Assembly (NCBI GenBank): GCA_002375495.1
Contig: DFLU01000012.1
Coordinates: 62,001-126,000, forward strand
Origin: Flavobacteriaceae bacterium UBA3611
GTDB taxonomy: Bacteria; Bacteroidota; Bacteroidia; Flavobacteriales; Flavobacteriaceae
Length of the DNA: 64,000 bases
Direction: 5' to 3'
Shown here: one piece after another, positions 26,965-36,700 of the stretch
How positions within the stretch are numbered: the first letter of the stretch is position 1
Layout of the letters: each line of letters opens with the position of its first letter
The notes under the pieces: generated by a model
What the model saw: only the letters and a program-made list of their open reading frames with translations
Database searches by the model: none
Told to the model about the DNA's origin: nothing
Program-made: the position numbers and the translations under genes

Positions 26965-27066
26965 TTAGAGAAATAAGTTGAGTACTAGGTAGATAATCAC
27001 TCCTGCTACTACACCTATTCCGAATTTTATAAATTGGATTTTTTGAATGGTGTTTTTCGTTTTCAT
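26965..27066 (-). CDS. Single-pass membrane microprotein, 33 residues
   Basis: A short reading frame starting MKTKNTIQKI with a basic N-terminus and one hydrophobic helix (about residues 14-33; FGIGVVAGVIIYLVLNLFL). The ATG lies seven bases after the stop of the 137-residue gene, the spacing of a genuine operon member. The first residues (MKTK) echo those of its upstream neighbour (MKTQK). I do not recognise a family. It is too short for coding statistics, so confidence rests on spacing and the clean positive-inside membrane pattern. Confidence 0.55.
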   Translation of the reverse strand: MKTKNTIQKIQFIKFGIGVVAGVIIYLVLNLFL

Positions 27067-27073
27067 ACAATGC

Positions 27074-27487
27074 TTACTCAAGTGTTCCGTTTTTTACTGT
27101 AACCACTTCTTCGGTTCCATTCGTTTCAAACTGAAACTGAACAAGATCAAGTTTTTTATAGCCCGCAACCTCTGCAATCAAAATGGTATTGAGTCGCTCT
27201 ATTTCTTCTGAAACAGAACCATTTATTTTACATCCTTTTAAAGTATACGAAGCTCTTTCTGAAGTCGCCCCTTCTGTCACACTATATTGAAACCCGTATA
27301 CAGAATGATCTACCGAAATTTCTTTACAATCGCATTCCTTTTTTAGTGTGCTGAGAATCTCCCCGCTAGCACCTGTATGCGATTTTATGCCTGCGTACAT
27401 TCCAACCGAAAAAGGAATCGCGACAACCAGTCCGAGAACGACTAAGGTGATGGCAATAATTGTGGTGGTGGTTTTTTGTGTTTTCAT
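27074..27487 (-). CDS. Unknown small membrane-anchored protein
   Basis: 137 residues with one N-terminal membrane segment (about 9-30; IIAITLVVLGLVVAIPFSVGMYAG) and a soluble, strand-rich domain of about 105 residues outside or inside the membrane. Cysteines at ECDCKE and KGC could form a disulfide if periplasmic. No family recognised. It heads a probable operon with the microprotein. The next gene upstream on the same strand is separated by 230 bases that contain a terminator, so this gene probably has its own promoter. Confidence 0.65.
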   Translation of the reverse strand: MKTQKTTTTIIAITLVVLGLVVAIPFSVGMYAGIKSHTGASGEILSTLKKECDCKEISVDHSVYGFQYSVTEGATSERASYTLKGCKINGSVSEEIERLNTILIAEVAGYKKLDLVQFQFETNGTEEVVTVKNGTLE

Positions 27488-27572
27488 AGTTGCTTTGTTT
27501 TATCCCGTTTCATTTGGGTGGTGATTGTTTGATGAGACAAATCTGCAACACAAAACTCCTATATAAAAGAGA

Positions 27573-27604
27573 AGCCTCCCCATTTTCGAAAATATAGGGA
27601 GGCT
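27573..27604 (-). terminator. Intrinsic terminator of the TPR/AraC regulator gene
   Basis: AGCCTCCC and GGGAGGCT pair, with an inner ATTTTCGAAAAT palindrome, followed on the - strand by a T-rich tract. It lies 114 bases after the stop at 27718. Confidence 0.75.
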
Positions 27605-27717
27605 ACTAACGGGCCGAAACGGCTGATATGACTGACTTTCTTAGAAAATTCCTAATTTTTTAAATAGGTGATTCTTCCTATCCCTAAATTTATAAATTTA
27701 GGTTGTGCAGACTCAAA

Positions 27718-29451
27718 TTAGGCGATATTCTTGATATTTTTGATGTAGAACGACGGATTTAAACCCGTGTCTTTTTTGAAGTATTTTGTGAAGCTATCGG
27801 CACTTTTATACCCTAGTTCTTCAGCTATCGATTGTATGGAATACGACCGGAACAAGACGTCATTTTTTAATCGAACAATGGCGTAATTTATTCTTAGGTC
27901 ATTAATGTAGGTGTTGAAATTTTTGCCGTAATGTGAGTTGATTACTTTTGAAAGGTATGAGGTGTTGGTGCCTATTTTTTTAGCGACATTGTACGAATTG
28001 CAATCTTGTTGTAAAAAGTATTCTTTCTTTTCCAACTTGCCAAGCCCCTCCAAAATTTGTTTCTTTATTTCTTCGGAAACATCCTGGCTCCCTTTTTCCT
28101 CTAATTCCTCATCTTTGGTATCGATGATTTCTTCGGGTGTTTTGGCTGCATTTATTTTGGCCAATAGCGCCTCAAATTTGGCCTCATTCTGTTTTTTGGT
28201 TCTATAAAATTTCAGCAATAAAAATAACAGCACCAAAATAATGAGCGAAGCTCCTAACAAAAAGTAGTTAAGCTTGTTTTGCCCATATTCCTTTTCGGCT
28301 TTCAGCTCATCAAACTCCCGCTTAAAAGCTGCACGCTCGTCTGCCAATATCACTTGCTTTGCGCTATCTTTTAGCTTGTCGTACTCTTCTTGCGTAGTTA
28401 AGTATTTTTCAAAATAGTAGCTGGCCCTTTCAAAATCACCTGTGTGTTTATATGCTTCTGCCAATTGCTCATAATAATCCTTCATAAAACCCTCTTCAGC
28501 AGCCGTTACTTGGTAATTATCCAAGCCTTGCTGTAAAATACGAATGGCTTCTTGATAATTTTCGGCACCTACTTCTACCTTTCCAAAAGTGTAGGCTTTG
28601 TTCAGGGCAACAATATCATAATCGCTTGGACAAACAGCGTATGCTTTTTTATAACTATTTCGTGCGGCATCAAAACGCGCCTCCATAAAAGCAATTTCAC
28701 CATCTAATACATAATGAAAAGTAGCATAACACGAATCAAGTTCTTTAGTTACCAGTTCTTTGGTTTGCTTTACAGCTATTTTTGCAGAATCTATCTGGTC
28801 TGCATTTAAGTAAGAGGTGCCCAAAAGGTTATACGATCGCAAAAGCGCACTGTTTTTATCCTTTTGGGTATACGAAGTGTCTATAGGTCGGTTTTGGTAA
28901 TAGGTAATCGTTTGCTTACGGATGGCAACGGCCTTTTCAGTAGCACCGCTTAGATCCATGATGTTCGCAATTTTATTCAAGGCTGCTTCCCGGTATTCAT
29001 CATTTTCACGCGCTTCTGCCAAGGCTAACAATTCGTTGTAGTAGCGCAATTGTTCTTCAGACGAGGTAACTACCAATTGCAGATCGCCTAAAAACGCGAG
29101 TGAACGCATTTCAAGTTTATCAAGGTTATTAATTCTTGCAAACTCGAGCAGTTGTACCGCTACCTCATTGGCATTTTTATAATCTCTGGCCGTGATCTGG
29201 TTCAAAGCAATAGATTCCATACCCAGCCACTCATTTTCAGCGTCATTTTCTTGCTGTGCCTTTAAAACATAAGCCTTAGCGGCTGTCAGCGACTTTTCAG
29301 TATTGGTATATAAGTAGGTGTTTATAGAGTCTCTTATTGCTTCAAAAGGTAAATTTGATAGCGATTCTTTCGTTTGGGAAGTTGCTGGTAACAGCATGAG
29401 AATACTCACAACTAAAAAAAGAAAATAGTTCATGCTTATGGGTAGCTTCAT
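27718..29451 (-). CDS. AraC-type regulator with TPRs and membrane segment
   Basis: 577 residues from the ATG at 29451. N-terminal signal or anchor, about 350 residues of TPR-like helical repeats, a coiled coil, one membrane segment (LNYFLLGASLIILVLLFLLL), a charged linker, and a C-terminal AraC helix-turn-helix domain (about the last 110 residues; TSYLSKVINSHYGKNFNTYIN, SIQSIAEELGYKSADSFTKYFKK). This one-protein architecture is common in Flavobacteriia and is thought to sense an envelope signal and bind DNA on the cytoplasmic side. Starts further upstream (29475) would precede the likely transcription start set by the -7 box at 29480-29473. Target genes unknown. Confidence 0.9.
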   Translation of the reverse strand: MKLPISMNYFLFLVVSILMLLPATSQTKESLSNLPFEAIRDSINTYLYTNTEKSLTAAKAYVLKAQQENDAENEWLGMESIALNQITARDYKNANEVAVQLLEFARINNLDKLEMRSLAFLGDLQLVVTSSEEQLRYYNELLALAEARENDEYREAALNKIANIMDLSGATEKAVAIRKQTITYYQNRPIDTSYTQKDKNSALLRSYNLLGTSYLNADQIDSAKIAVKQTKELVTKELDSCYATFHYVLDGEIAFMEARFDAARNSYKKAYAVCPSDYDIVALNKAYTFGKVEVGAENYQEAIRILQQGLDNYQVTAAEEGFMKDYYEQLAEAYKHTGDFERASYYFEKYLTTQEEYDKLKDSAKQVILADERAAFKREFDELKAEKEYGQNKLNYFLLGASLIILVLLFLLLKFYRTKKQNEAKFEALLAKINAAKTPEEIIDTKDEELEEKGSQDVSEEIKKQILEGLGKLEKKEYFLQQDCNSYNVAKKIGTNTSYLSKVINSHYGKNFNTYINDLRINYAIVRLKNDVLFRSYSIQSIAEELGYKSADSFTKYFKKDTGLNPSFYIKNIKNIA

Positions 29452-29472
29452 AAGGTAAATTGTAACACCCTT

Positions 29473-29480
29473 CAAAGATA
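29473..29480 (-). promoter_or_regulatory. -7 box for the TPR/AraC regulator
   Basis: TATCTTTG on the - strand, exact consensus, 21 bases before the ATG at 29451. It lies a few bases after the stop of the upstream radical SAM gene and decides the start choice. Confidence 0.55.
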
Positions 29481-29483
29481 CTA

Positions 29484-30560
29484 TTAAAATAACCGCATTT
29501 GCGGATGCTTCAACTGCAAGTATCCAGAAACATCCAAGCTTATATTTTTTTGCTGCGGAAGGTATCTTTTTTTAGCCAGCGCCATGGTCTCATTAATTTG
29601 TTTGGCCAACACACCTTCACCTCGCATCCGCCTTCCAAATTTGCTGTCGTTTAAGGTCCCGCCGTGGCATTCGGCAATCTGGTGTAGTATACGTTCTGCC
29701 CTATCTGGAATGGTTTTATGTGCCCAGTCTGTGAAAATTTCAGCAATCTGTCCGTTTAACCGCACAATGGTGTGGGCTACATCTTGGGCACCTAGCTCGG
29801 CAACCTTTTTCACTAAGGGTAATACTTCATGACTATTCAGCGATGGGATGATGGGAGCCATCATGACACGAACGGGAATACCATGTGCCGAAAGTACTTC
29901 TACTGCCTTTAAACGCTGTTTAATAGTTGCCGTTCTTGGTTCTAACAAGCGCCGTGTCTTTTCAGAAAGAGATGTGATTGAAATATTCACAGAAATAATA
30001 TTCAGCTTGGCCATTTCGGAAAGAATGTCTAAATCACGCAGTATCAAACTGTTTTTGGTGATAATCCCCGTTGGGTGCTGCCATTTTAGCATCACTGCTA
30101 AGCATTTTCGGGTTATTTCTAATTTGCGTTCAATAGGTTGGTAGCAATCGGTATTCCCAGAAAAAACTATGGTTTCGCCTTGCCAATTTTTGCTAGTAAT
30201 TTTTTTTTCTAAAAGCTCCGGAGCTGTTTTCTTGATAAGAATGTTGCGTTCAAAATCGAGACCGGCACCATAACCCCAATATTCATGACTGTTACGCGCA
30301 TAACAATACACGCAGCCGTGTTCGCAGCCTTGGTACGGATTGGCAGAATAGCCCATGCCTACATCGGGGCTCTCTACTTTATTTACAAATGTTTTCGGAA
30401 ACACCTCAAGGTAGTTGGTCTTGTTGGTTTCTGGCGTTTCTCCTTCGGTTTCACAATAATTCAGGAAATCATCACGCAACTCATGGCTCAATTCAAAAAA
30501 GCGATTGTGGATTCTTTTTTGGGCACCGCGACCACGGGAAACATGTTTGGCATCTGACAT
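29484..30560 (-). CDS. Radical SAM protein, PA0069/Rv2578c-like (SPL-related)
   Basis: 358 residues. The radical SAM cluster motif is Cys79-x3-Cys83-x2-Cys86 in GCEHGCVYCYARNSHEYW, followed by a TIM-barrel with FSGNTDCYQPIE and PIIPSLNSHE. This matches the PA0069/Rv2578c family, which is related to spore photoproduct lyase by sequence but lacks a proven substrate. A role in DNA or nucleotide repair is therefore only a suggestion. A -7 box (30591-30584) and a tandem palindromic motif (30601-30635) precede it, hinting at regulated expression. Confidence 0.88.
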   Translation of the reverse strand: MSDAKHVSRGRGAQKRIHNRFFELSHELRDDFLNYCETEGETPETNKTNYLEVFPKTFVNKVESPDVGMGYSANPYQGCEHGCVYCYARNSHEYWGYGAGLDFERNILIKKTAPELLEKKITSKNWQGETIVFSGNTDCYQPIERKLEITRKCLAVMLKWQHPTGIITKNSLILRDLDILSEMAKLNIISVNISITSLSEKTRRLLEPRTATIKQRLKAVEVLSAHGIPVRVMMAPIIPSLNSHEVLPLVKKVAELGAQDVAHTIVRLNGQIAEIFTDWAHKTIPDRAERILHQIAECHGGTLNDSKFGRRMRGEGVLAKQINETMALAKKRYLPQQKNISLDVSGYLQLKHPQMRLF

Positions 30561-30583
30561 ACTTTGGAAATAAATCTACTTTC

Positions 30584-30591
30584 CAAAGTTA
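30584..30591 (-). promoter_or_regulatory. -7 box for the radical SAM gene
   Basis: TAACTTTG on the - strand, exact TAnnTTTG match, 23 bases before the ATG at 30560. Confidence 0.5.
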
Positions 30592-30600
30592 TTCAATAGC

Positions 30601-30635
30601 TGGAATATTTCCTATTTAAATTGGAATTTTTCCTA
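30601..30635. promoter_or_regulatory. Tandem 14-base motif upstream of the radical SAM promoter
   Basis: TGGAATATTTCCTA (30601-30614) and TGGAATTTTTCCTA (30622-30635) differ by one base and are 21 bases apart, two helical turns. Each is an imperfect GGAA/TTCC palindrome. They cover the -33 region of the promoter at 30584-30591, as expected of an operator. Confidence 0.45.
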
Positions 30636-30682
30636 ATTTTAAAAATTCTAACGTCAATTAAAATCCTTGTCTTCCGAAGCTA

Positions 30683-31465
30683 TTATTTCCCAGGAAATTT
30701 CGCTTTTCGTTTTTGTAAAAAAGCTTGCGTACCTTCTTGGAAATCGGCGGTCCCAAAACACTTTCCAAACTGTGTGATTTCTTCATCAAAACCATTCTCA
30801 CCGTCTTCGTATCCTGCGTTTACAGCGGCAATGGCAGCAGCAATCGCTACGCTAGAATTATTGGTGATTTTCGATGCCAATTTGGTTGCCAATGGCAATA
30901 GTTCTTCCGGAGTAGTTACATGATTTACCAACCCGTACTGCAAAGCTTGAGAAGCATCTACCATTCCTGCGGTCATGATTATTTCCAGGGCGCGCCCTTT
31001 ACCCACTAATTGTGGTAATCGCTGAGTACCACCATATCCAGGAATCACGCCTAGCGATACTTCTGGAAGTCCCATTTTTGCATTATCGCTAGCTATTCTA
31101 AAATGTGCAGCCATCGCAAGTTCCAGTCCGCCACCCAGCGCAAAACCATTCACGGCCGCAATCACAGGTGTAGATAAATGTGCCACAAAATCGAATAGCA
31201 ATGCTTGGCCTTCGGCGGCTAATTTTTCACCTTGAGAAACCGAGAAATCGGCAAATTCGCTTATATCTGCTCCCGCCACAAAGGCCTTTTCACCACTTCC
31301 GGTAATAATGATGACCTTTGTTTTTTGGTCTTCATCTGCTGCTTTAAATGCCTTATGCAGCTCTTTTATAGTTGCCCGGTTTAGAGCGTTTAATTTTGTT
31401 GGACGATTAATAGTAATAATAGTGACGTTATTTTCAAACGCGGTAAGTATGTTTTCGTACGACAT
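30683..31465 (-). CDS. Enoyl-CoA hydratase/isomerase (crotonase fold)
   Basis: 260 residues from the ATG at 31465 (an in-frame TTG lies two codons upstream). The two oxyanion-hole segments are visible, GEKAFVAGADISEF and AAVNGFALGGGLELAMA, and both catalytic glutamates of true hydratases are present in LELAMA and PEVSLGVIPGYGGTQRLP. It probably hydrates 2-enoyl-CoA in fatty acid or amino acid breakdown. No beta-oxidation partner is adjacent; neighbours are a radical SAM gene and a histidine kinase. A -7 box (TACATTTG) is at 31505-31498. Confidence 0.9.
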   Translation of the reverse strand: MSYENILTAFENNVTIITINRPTKLNALNRATIKELHKAFKAADEDQKTKVIIITGSGEKAFVAGADISEFADFSVSQGEKLAAEGQALLFDFVAHLSTPVIAAVNGFALGGGLELAMAAHFRIASDNAKMGLPEVSLGVIPGYGGTQRLPQLVGKGRALEIIMTAGMVDASQALQYGLVNHVTTPEELLPLATKLASKITNNSSVAIAAAIAAVNAGYEDGENGFDEEITQFGKCFGTADFQEGTQAFLQKRKAKFPGK

Positions 31466-31497
31466 ATTCAAAGTTTTTGTGGGGATTTGTTAGTGTG

Positions 31498-31505
31498 CAA
31501 ATGTA
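31498..31505 (-). promoter_or_regulatory. -7 box for the crotonase gene
   Basis: TACATTTG on the - strand, 32 bases before the ATG at 31465. Confidence 0.45.
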
Positions 31506-31545
31506 TTAAAATAGGGTCGAATTACATCGTTAAGCACTGTAAATC

Positions 31546-33006
31546 TTAGTCTTGTTTAGGAAAGCAAACCGTAAAGGTGGTCCCTAAATTTTCTTCAGAA
31601 GTAAACGAAATTTCACCCTTGTAGGTCTCCACAATATTTTTCACCATGGCGAGGCCGAGTCCCATCCCGCTGCTCTTGGTGGTAAATTTTGGCTCAAAGA
31701 CTTTGCTTTTGTTTTCTTCGGAAATTCCCACGCCATTGTCGCTTACTGTAATGTACACAGAATCGCCTTTAGTGAACACGTTCACCTCTACCAACGGCGT
31801 TTCGGGTTGTCGTTGCTTAATGGCGTGCAAACTGTTTTTTACTAAATTGGTAATTACGCGTATTAACTGTGCGCGGTCTAGTTTGGCTATGATCTCCTTT
31901 TCTTTAGCGAAGAAATAAATGTGGCCTTCGTTAAAAATCTCTAGTGCGAGTTTTGTGATTTTTACGACGTTCAGCGTTTCGTTCTTTTGCGCCGGCATGT
32001 CGGCATAACTACTAAAAGCCGAAGCGATGCTGCTCATGGTATCAATTTGTTGAATGAGCGTATTGCTGTATTCTTCTATTTTTTGGTGGATGTTGGGATC
32101 CTCTTTGTCAAATTTCCGCTGAAAACTCTGCACTGTTAAGCGCATGGGTGTTAACGGGTTTTTAATTTCGTGTGCCACCTGCTTTGCCATTTCACGCCAC
32201 GCTGCTTCACGTTCGCTGGCTGCCAACTGAGCCGCACTGCTCTCCAGCTCATCAATCATGCTGTTGTATGCGTTCACCAGATTCGAGATTTCTTCCGTAG
32301 AACCCTCAATCTCGATACGTTTGTTTCGCTTGTTTAGACGGGTTTCCGTAATTTTCTGACTCACCGTATTGAGCGAGCGGGTAATGTATTTTGACAAGAA
32401 ATATGCTAACGCAATGGCGATAAGCAGCATAAGAATGTATGCCAATCCCAAACGCGACAAATTCTCTTTCAGCTCTTTATTAATAAAATCGTCGTCTTCT
32501 ATATAGGTCAAATTTAATATGGCCAACGGTTTAAAAGAGATATCTGTGATATAGGTGTACGACGATTGGTACTCCTGTCCTTCTTCTTCAAATTGAACCA
32601 CATATTGCCGTTCTGGAGAAAGCAACAAGTTCTCCATGATGGTATCTGATATAAACTGATACCTAGGGTCTTTCACAATCCGCGCTTGCGACGATACCAG
32701 AAGATTTCCTTCGAGATCGTAAAAAAACAAATCAAGGTTGTGAATTTTCTTCATCTTGAAAATGTCTTCTTTAAAAATCAGCGGGATTTTCTCAGTCTCT
32801 AATGGAAATGTCGTTTCCTCCAACACATAATTGATGTGTTTTTTAATGTTCGCCTCCTTGCGTTCCAAACGTTCGCGATGGTAGTCTTGCGCCTCTTCAC
32901 GATACTGAAATATGGTCACAACCGCAATAAGCACGCTCGCGATAATGATAAGCAGTATCATCGAGAAAAAAATACGGTTACGAAGGGAACTTTTGTAAAA
33001 AATCAA
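31546..33006 (-). CDS. Sensor histidine kinase, NtrY-like
   Basis: 486 residues if begun at the TTG at 33006; the first in-frame ATG is at 32961, inside the first membrane segment, so the TTG is preferred. Membrane helices at about 12-34 and 187-205 flank a periplasmic sensor loop. HAMP (about 205-258), dimerisation/phosphoacceptor with His279 in VAHEIKNPLTP, and an ATPase domain with NLVKNSLHAI, VSDNGVGI and GMGLGLAMVKN follow. No response regulator gene is adjacent, so it is an orphan within this window. The signal is unknown. Confidence 0.9.
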   Translation of the reverse strand: MIFYKSSLRNRIFFSMILLIIIASVLIAVVTIFQYREEAQDYHRERLERKEANIKKHINYVLEETTFPLETEKIPLIFKEDIFKMKKIHNLDLFFYDLEGNLLVSSQARIVKDPRYQFISDTIMENLLLSPERQYVVQFEEEGQEYQSSYTYITDISFKPLAILNLTYIEDDDFINKELKENLSRLGLAYILMLLIAIALAYFLSKYITRSLNTVSQKITETRLNKRNKRIEIEGSTEEISNLVNAYNSMIDELESSAAQLAASEREAAWREMAKQVAHEIKNPLTPMRLTVQSFQRKFDKEDPNIHQKIEEYSNTLIQQIDTMSSIASAFSSYADMPAQKNETLNVVKITKLALEIFNEGHIYFFAKEKEIIAKLDRAQLIRVITNLVKNSLHAIKQRQPETPLVEVNVFTKGDSVYITVSDNGVGISEENKSKVFEPKFTTKSSGMGLGLAMVKNIVETYKGEISFTSEENLGTTFTVCFPKQD

Positions 33007-33072
33007 GGATTCAAAATTTTATGGGAAGATAGCAAATATTGCACCAAAAGCTGGGATAGCACCAAGGCATTG

Positions 33073-33606
33073 TTATTTCTCCCGAATGCGTTTGTAGATT
33101 CTAAACCCTAGCATCAACAAAATTGCAAAGACGAAAATGCCAAGCGTACCGTAGATCCAATTCACAGCATTTTTCAAAATAACCAAAAATACTACTGAGA
33201 ACAAGATAATAGTTGCTCCTTCATTAAACAACCGCATCCAGTTGCTGCTGTATTTGTAGCTGTCATTTTGATGGGCCTTAAAGATAAGGTGGCATTTTAT
33301 ATGGTAGATAATAAGCGCCACTACAAAGCCAAGTTTTACTTGCATCCAAGCATCCGAAATCCAAAAGGGACGTAACGCAAGTAGCCAAATGGCAAAAACG
33401 GTTGCCAAAATCATCGATGGCCAAGTGATGATGTACCACAAGCGCTTGGTCATAATTTTATATTGTTCACTTAAAATATCACGTGCTGGTTGTTCCTTTT
33501 GTTGTGCTTCTATTTGGTACACAAAAAGGCGCACGATGTAGAACAAGCCCGCAAACCATGTAATCACAAAGATGAGATGGAGCGATTTTATGTAATTGTA
33601 TTCCAT
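33073..33606 (-). CDS. hemJ: HemJ-like protoporphyrinogen oxidase (CopD family)
   Basis: 177-residue polytopic membrane protein from the ATG at 33606. It begins YIKSLHLIFVITWFAGLFYIVRLFVY, matching the HemJ/UPF0093 pattern with the conserved His near residue 9, and has LWYIITWPSM and a KLGFV segment holding the usual Lys. HemJ oxidises protoporphyrinogen IX to protoporphyrin IX. No HemG or HemY is visible here, and the other haem genes lie 6-16 kb away, so HemJ is the likely oxidase. A longer upstream start is possible in frame, but a TATATTTG box lies four bases before this ATG. Confidence 0.85.
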   Translation of the reverse strand: MEYNYIKSLHLIFVITWFAGLFYIVRLFVYQIEAQQKEQPARDILSEQYKIMTKRLWYIITWPSMILATVFAIWLLALRPFWISDAWMQVKLGFVVALIIYHIKCHLIFKAHQNDSYKYSSNWMRLFNEGATIILFSVVFLVILKNAVNWIYGTLGIFVFAILLMLGFRIYKRIREK

Positions 33607-33610
33607 GTTG

Positions 33611-33618
33611 CAAATATA
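33611..33618 (-). promoter_or_regulatory. -7 box for hemJ, next to the start codon
   Basis: TATATTTG on the - strand, only four bases before the ATG; a TTTG at 33638-33635 could serve as -33 (spacing 16). The message would be nearly leaderless. Confidence 0.5.
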
Positions 33619-33620
33619 AA

Positions 33621-33749
33621 CGGCCCTTCGATACAAATTTTGAAAAATGCTTCGCTTTTTCAAAATCACTCAGGGACCTTAGGTTACAATTTGAGGTTCT
33701 TGAGTGATTGTTGTTTGTAGACACCAAACAAAAAGGTATAGAAGGGCCG
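33621..33749. repeat. Cloverleaf-like inverted-repeat element between hemJ and the sortilin-like gene
   Basis: An outer stem, CGGCCCTTCGATAC (33621-33634) against GTATAGAAGGGCCG (33736-33749; 13 of 14 paired), encloses three hairpins. The first is an 11-base perfect stem (33637-33647/33656-33666). The second is AATCACTCA/TGAGTGATT (33664-33672/33701-33709), sharing three bases with the first. The third is TTGTTTG/CAAACAA (33711-33717/33725-33731). It fills nearly the whole gap. It may be a dispersed mobile palindrome, a structured RNA or a complex terminator. Confidence 0.7.
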
Positions 33750-33754
33750 AAATT

Positions 33755-36700
33755 CTATTCTTCCACAATCAGGTAATTCAATTGTTTGCTGTTAAACGCC
33801 GTGTTGAAAGCTTTTACTTCATCTGAAACTAGGGTGTCAAATTTCACCAACTCAGCATTCACTTGCTGGGTCAGTTCGTTTTTTACCGCAATATCTTGTT
33901 GCGTAGGCGGAAAGTCGTCCATACTCACCAAACTGTTTAGGTGTGCCAACTTGTTGGTAAGTTTTATAGGAAAATTCAACGGATCTTGCCCACTTCGGTT
34001 CTTGGTCTGGTAGAGTGCTTTTTCTATTTCTGAAAATTGTTCGCTCAAATTTTTCGCTTTTTCAACCAACTCTTCTACAGAGGCATCGTCTTTATACTGT
34101 TTCTGAAAAGCCCCGAGTTGTTCATTAATCTTACGAATGTTTTTGATAGATTGGTGTGCCTTGTCTACCGTTTTGTTTACTTCGGTCACAAAATCATATT
34201 GTCGCTGCATTCCAGCTACATCTGTCTCGGCATTTTTGTCGGGCACAATATTGAACATCTGCGTCAATGGCGACTCCCCTTCTACTTCTAACACTACTTT
34301 ATATTGCCCGGGAACTGCTTGTGGTGCCTCGGTACTGGCCCACCACAAAATCATACCGTCCAAACGCTCGGCTCCTTCACCGCGCATATTCCAAGTATGA
34401 TAGTTGGCGCCTTTTTCAACTTTTAACGCTTTGATATTCTTTTCAGCATCTTTCTTTGTGCTGAATTTTTGGATGGTGTCATTTTTAGCATTCAAATAAC
34501 TCAAGGTTACTTTCTTTTCAGCAGGGTCTTTCAAATTAAAATACGTCATCACGCCGCTTGGGTGATTAGTGCCAGCGCTTAAAGAACCTGACCTTGAAGC
34601 TCCTCCCATGCGATAGGTGTCTTTTGGTTTGTACAGGTAGTTCTCTTTGCCTTTAGCGTCTGCCAATTGGTGAATTACTCCTAAATCGTCTATAATCCAT
34701 AGGCTTCTTCCTTGTGTGGCAACTATAAGGTTGTTGTCTTTTAGCGCCAAATCGGTAATGGGTACAATGGGCAGATTTAGCTGAAATGGTTTCCAGTTGG
34801 CACCATCGTCGAACGAAATATACATTCCGGTTTCTGTTCCCGCATACAGCAGTCCTTTTCTTTTTGGGTCTTCGCGAACTACTCTTGTAAAGTGTTCAGC
34901 AGGTATCCCGTTGGTTATTTTCTTCCAAGTCTTCCCGTAATCAGAGGTTTTGTACAAATAAGGTGCAAAATCGCCTGTCTTGTACTTTGTCCCTGCAAAA
35001 TACATGGTGCCTGCGTCGTACACAGAAGGTTCTACGCTATTAATCATCATCCATTCTGGCATTCCCTTAGGGGTTACATTTTCCCATGTTTGTCCGCCAT
35101 TGGTGCTCACATGAATCAACCCATCATCACTACCGGTCCAGAGCACGCCTTCTTTTACAGGGCTTTCAGCTGCCGCAAAAATGGTGCAGTAATACTCTAC
35201 CGAAGTATTATCCTGGGTTATCGGCCCTCCAGACGATTTCTGTTTTTCTGGGTCGTCACGGGTTAAATCTGGGCTGATTACCTCCCAACTTTCACCTTCA
35301 TTGGTCGTAACGTGCAAATGGTTGGAAGCGGTATACAATTTCTTCGGATTGTGAGGTGAGAAGAAAATCGGAAAGTTCCATTGAAAGCGATATTTCATAT
35401 CTTCTACACCATGACCCATGGGATTATCGGGCCAAACGCTAATGCTACGTACGGTATTTTTGTCGTGGTTGTAACGAGTTAAAAAACCGTCATAACTTCC
35501 GCCATATACAATATCGGGATTTGTAGGATCTACGGCAATATGGGCACTTTCACCCCCCGCAGTGCTTTCCCAATCGTCTTCATCAATACTCCAGCCTTCG
35601 GTTCTATGCGGAATTCGTACGGTAGAATTATCCTGTTGCGCCGCATAGATTTTGTAAGGGAAACTATTATCTGTGGTCACCCTATAAAATTGGGAGGTCG
35701 GTTGGTTGTGATAGGTACTCCAGGTTTCGCCTCCATCATAACTCACTTGCGCGCCACCGTCATCACCAATAATCATTCTGTTTGGATCTTCAGGAGAAAT
35801 CCATAGGTCGTGGTGATCTCCATGGGGCGCGTTGTAGGTTTCGTATGATTTCCCGCCATCGGTACTTTTATGGTAGCGCACGTTAAGCACATACATAACA
35901 TCTTCATCTTTAGTGTCTGCGTAAATACGGGTATAATACCAAGCACGCTGGCGCAATTTCCGTTCGCTGTTGATAAGGCTCCAGGTTTCACCACCATCGT
36001 CACTTCGGTACACTCCACCTTTATCTTTGTTCTCTACAATGGCCCATACGCGATCGCTGTTTGCTGGAGAAACGGTCACCCCAATAATACCAAGGGTATC
36101 TGTTGCAAACCCTTTGTTTTTTGAAATTTCTTTCCAGGTTTCGCCGCTGTCGGTACTTTTCCAGAGCGCCGATCCTTCGCCACCACTACTCAAGCTGTAG
36201 GGAGTTCTACGTACATTCCAGGTGGAAGCGTATAAAATTCGTGGATTGTTTGGGTCCATTATTAAATCGACCGCACCTGCGTTTTCATTGGCAAAAAGCG
36301 TTTTACGCCATGTTTTTCCGCCGTCTGTACTTTTATATACGCCACGTTCTTGGGTAGGCTTGTAAAGATTTCCCATCACAGCTGCATACACCGTATTGTA
36401 ATCGGTAGGATGAATGGCAATTCTAGGTAGATGTCTGCTATCTTTTAATCCTGCGGAAGTCCAAGTTTTACCTGCGTCTTCACTTTTCCACATTCCGTAT
36501 CCAGAGGAAACATTACCGCGGACGGTCTTTTCGCCACCTCCCACGTAGATCACATTGGGATCGCTTTCGGCTACTTGAATGGCACCAATGGAACCCCCGA
36601 AGAAGCCATCTGAAATATTCTTCCAACTACGGCCGCCGTCTTTGGTTTCCCAAATACCGCCACCCGTACTTCCGAAGTAATAGAGGTTCGGCTTTCCTGG

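Noticed and set aside
32961..33006. ATG at 32961 as the start of the histidine kinase.
   Set aside because: It lies inside the first membrane segment; the TTG at 33006 keeps the segment whole, so TTG is preferred but not certain.
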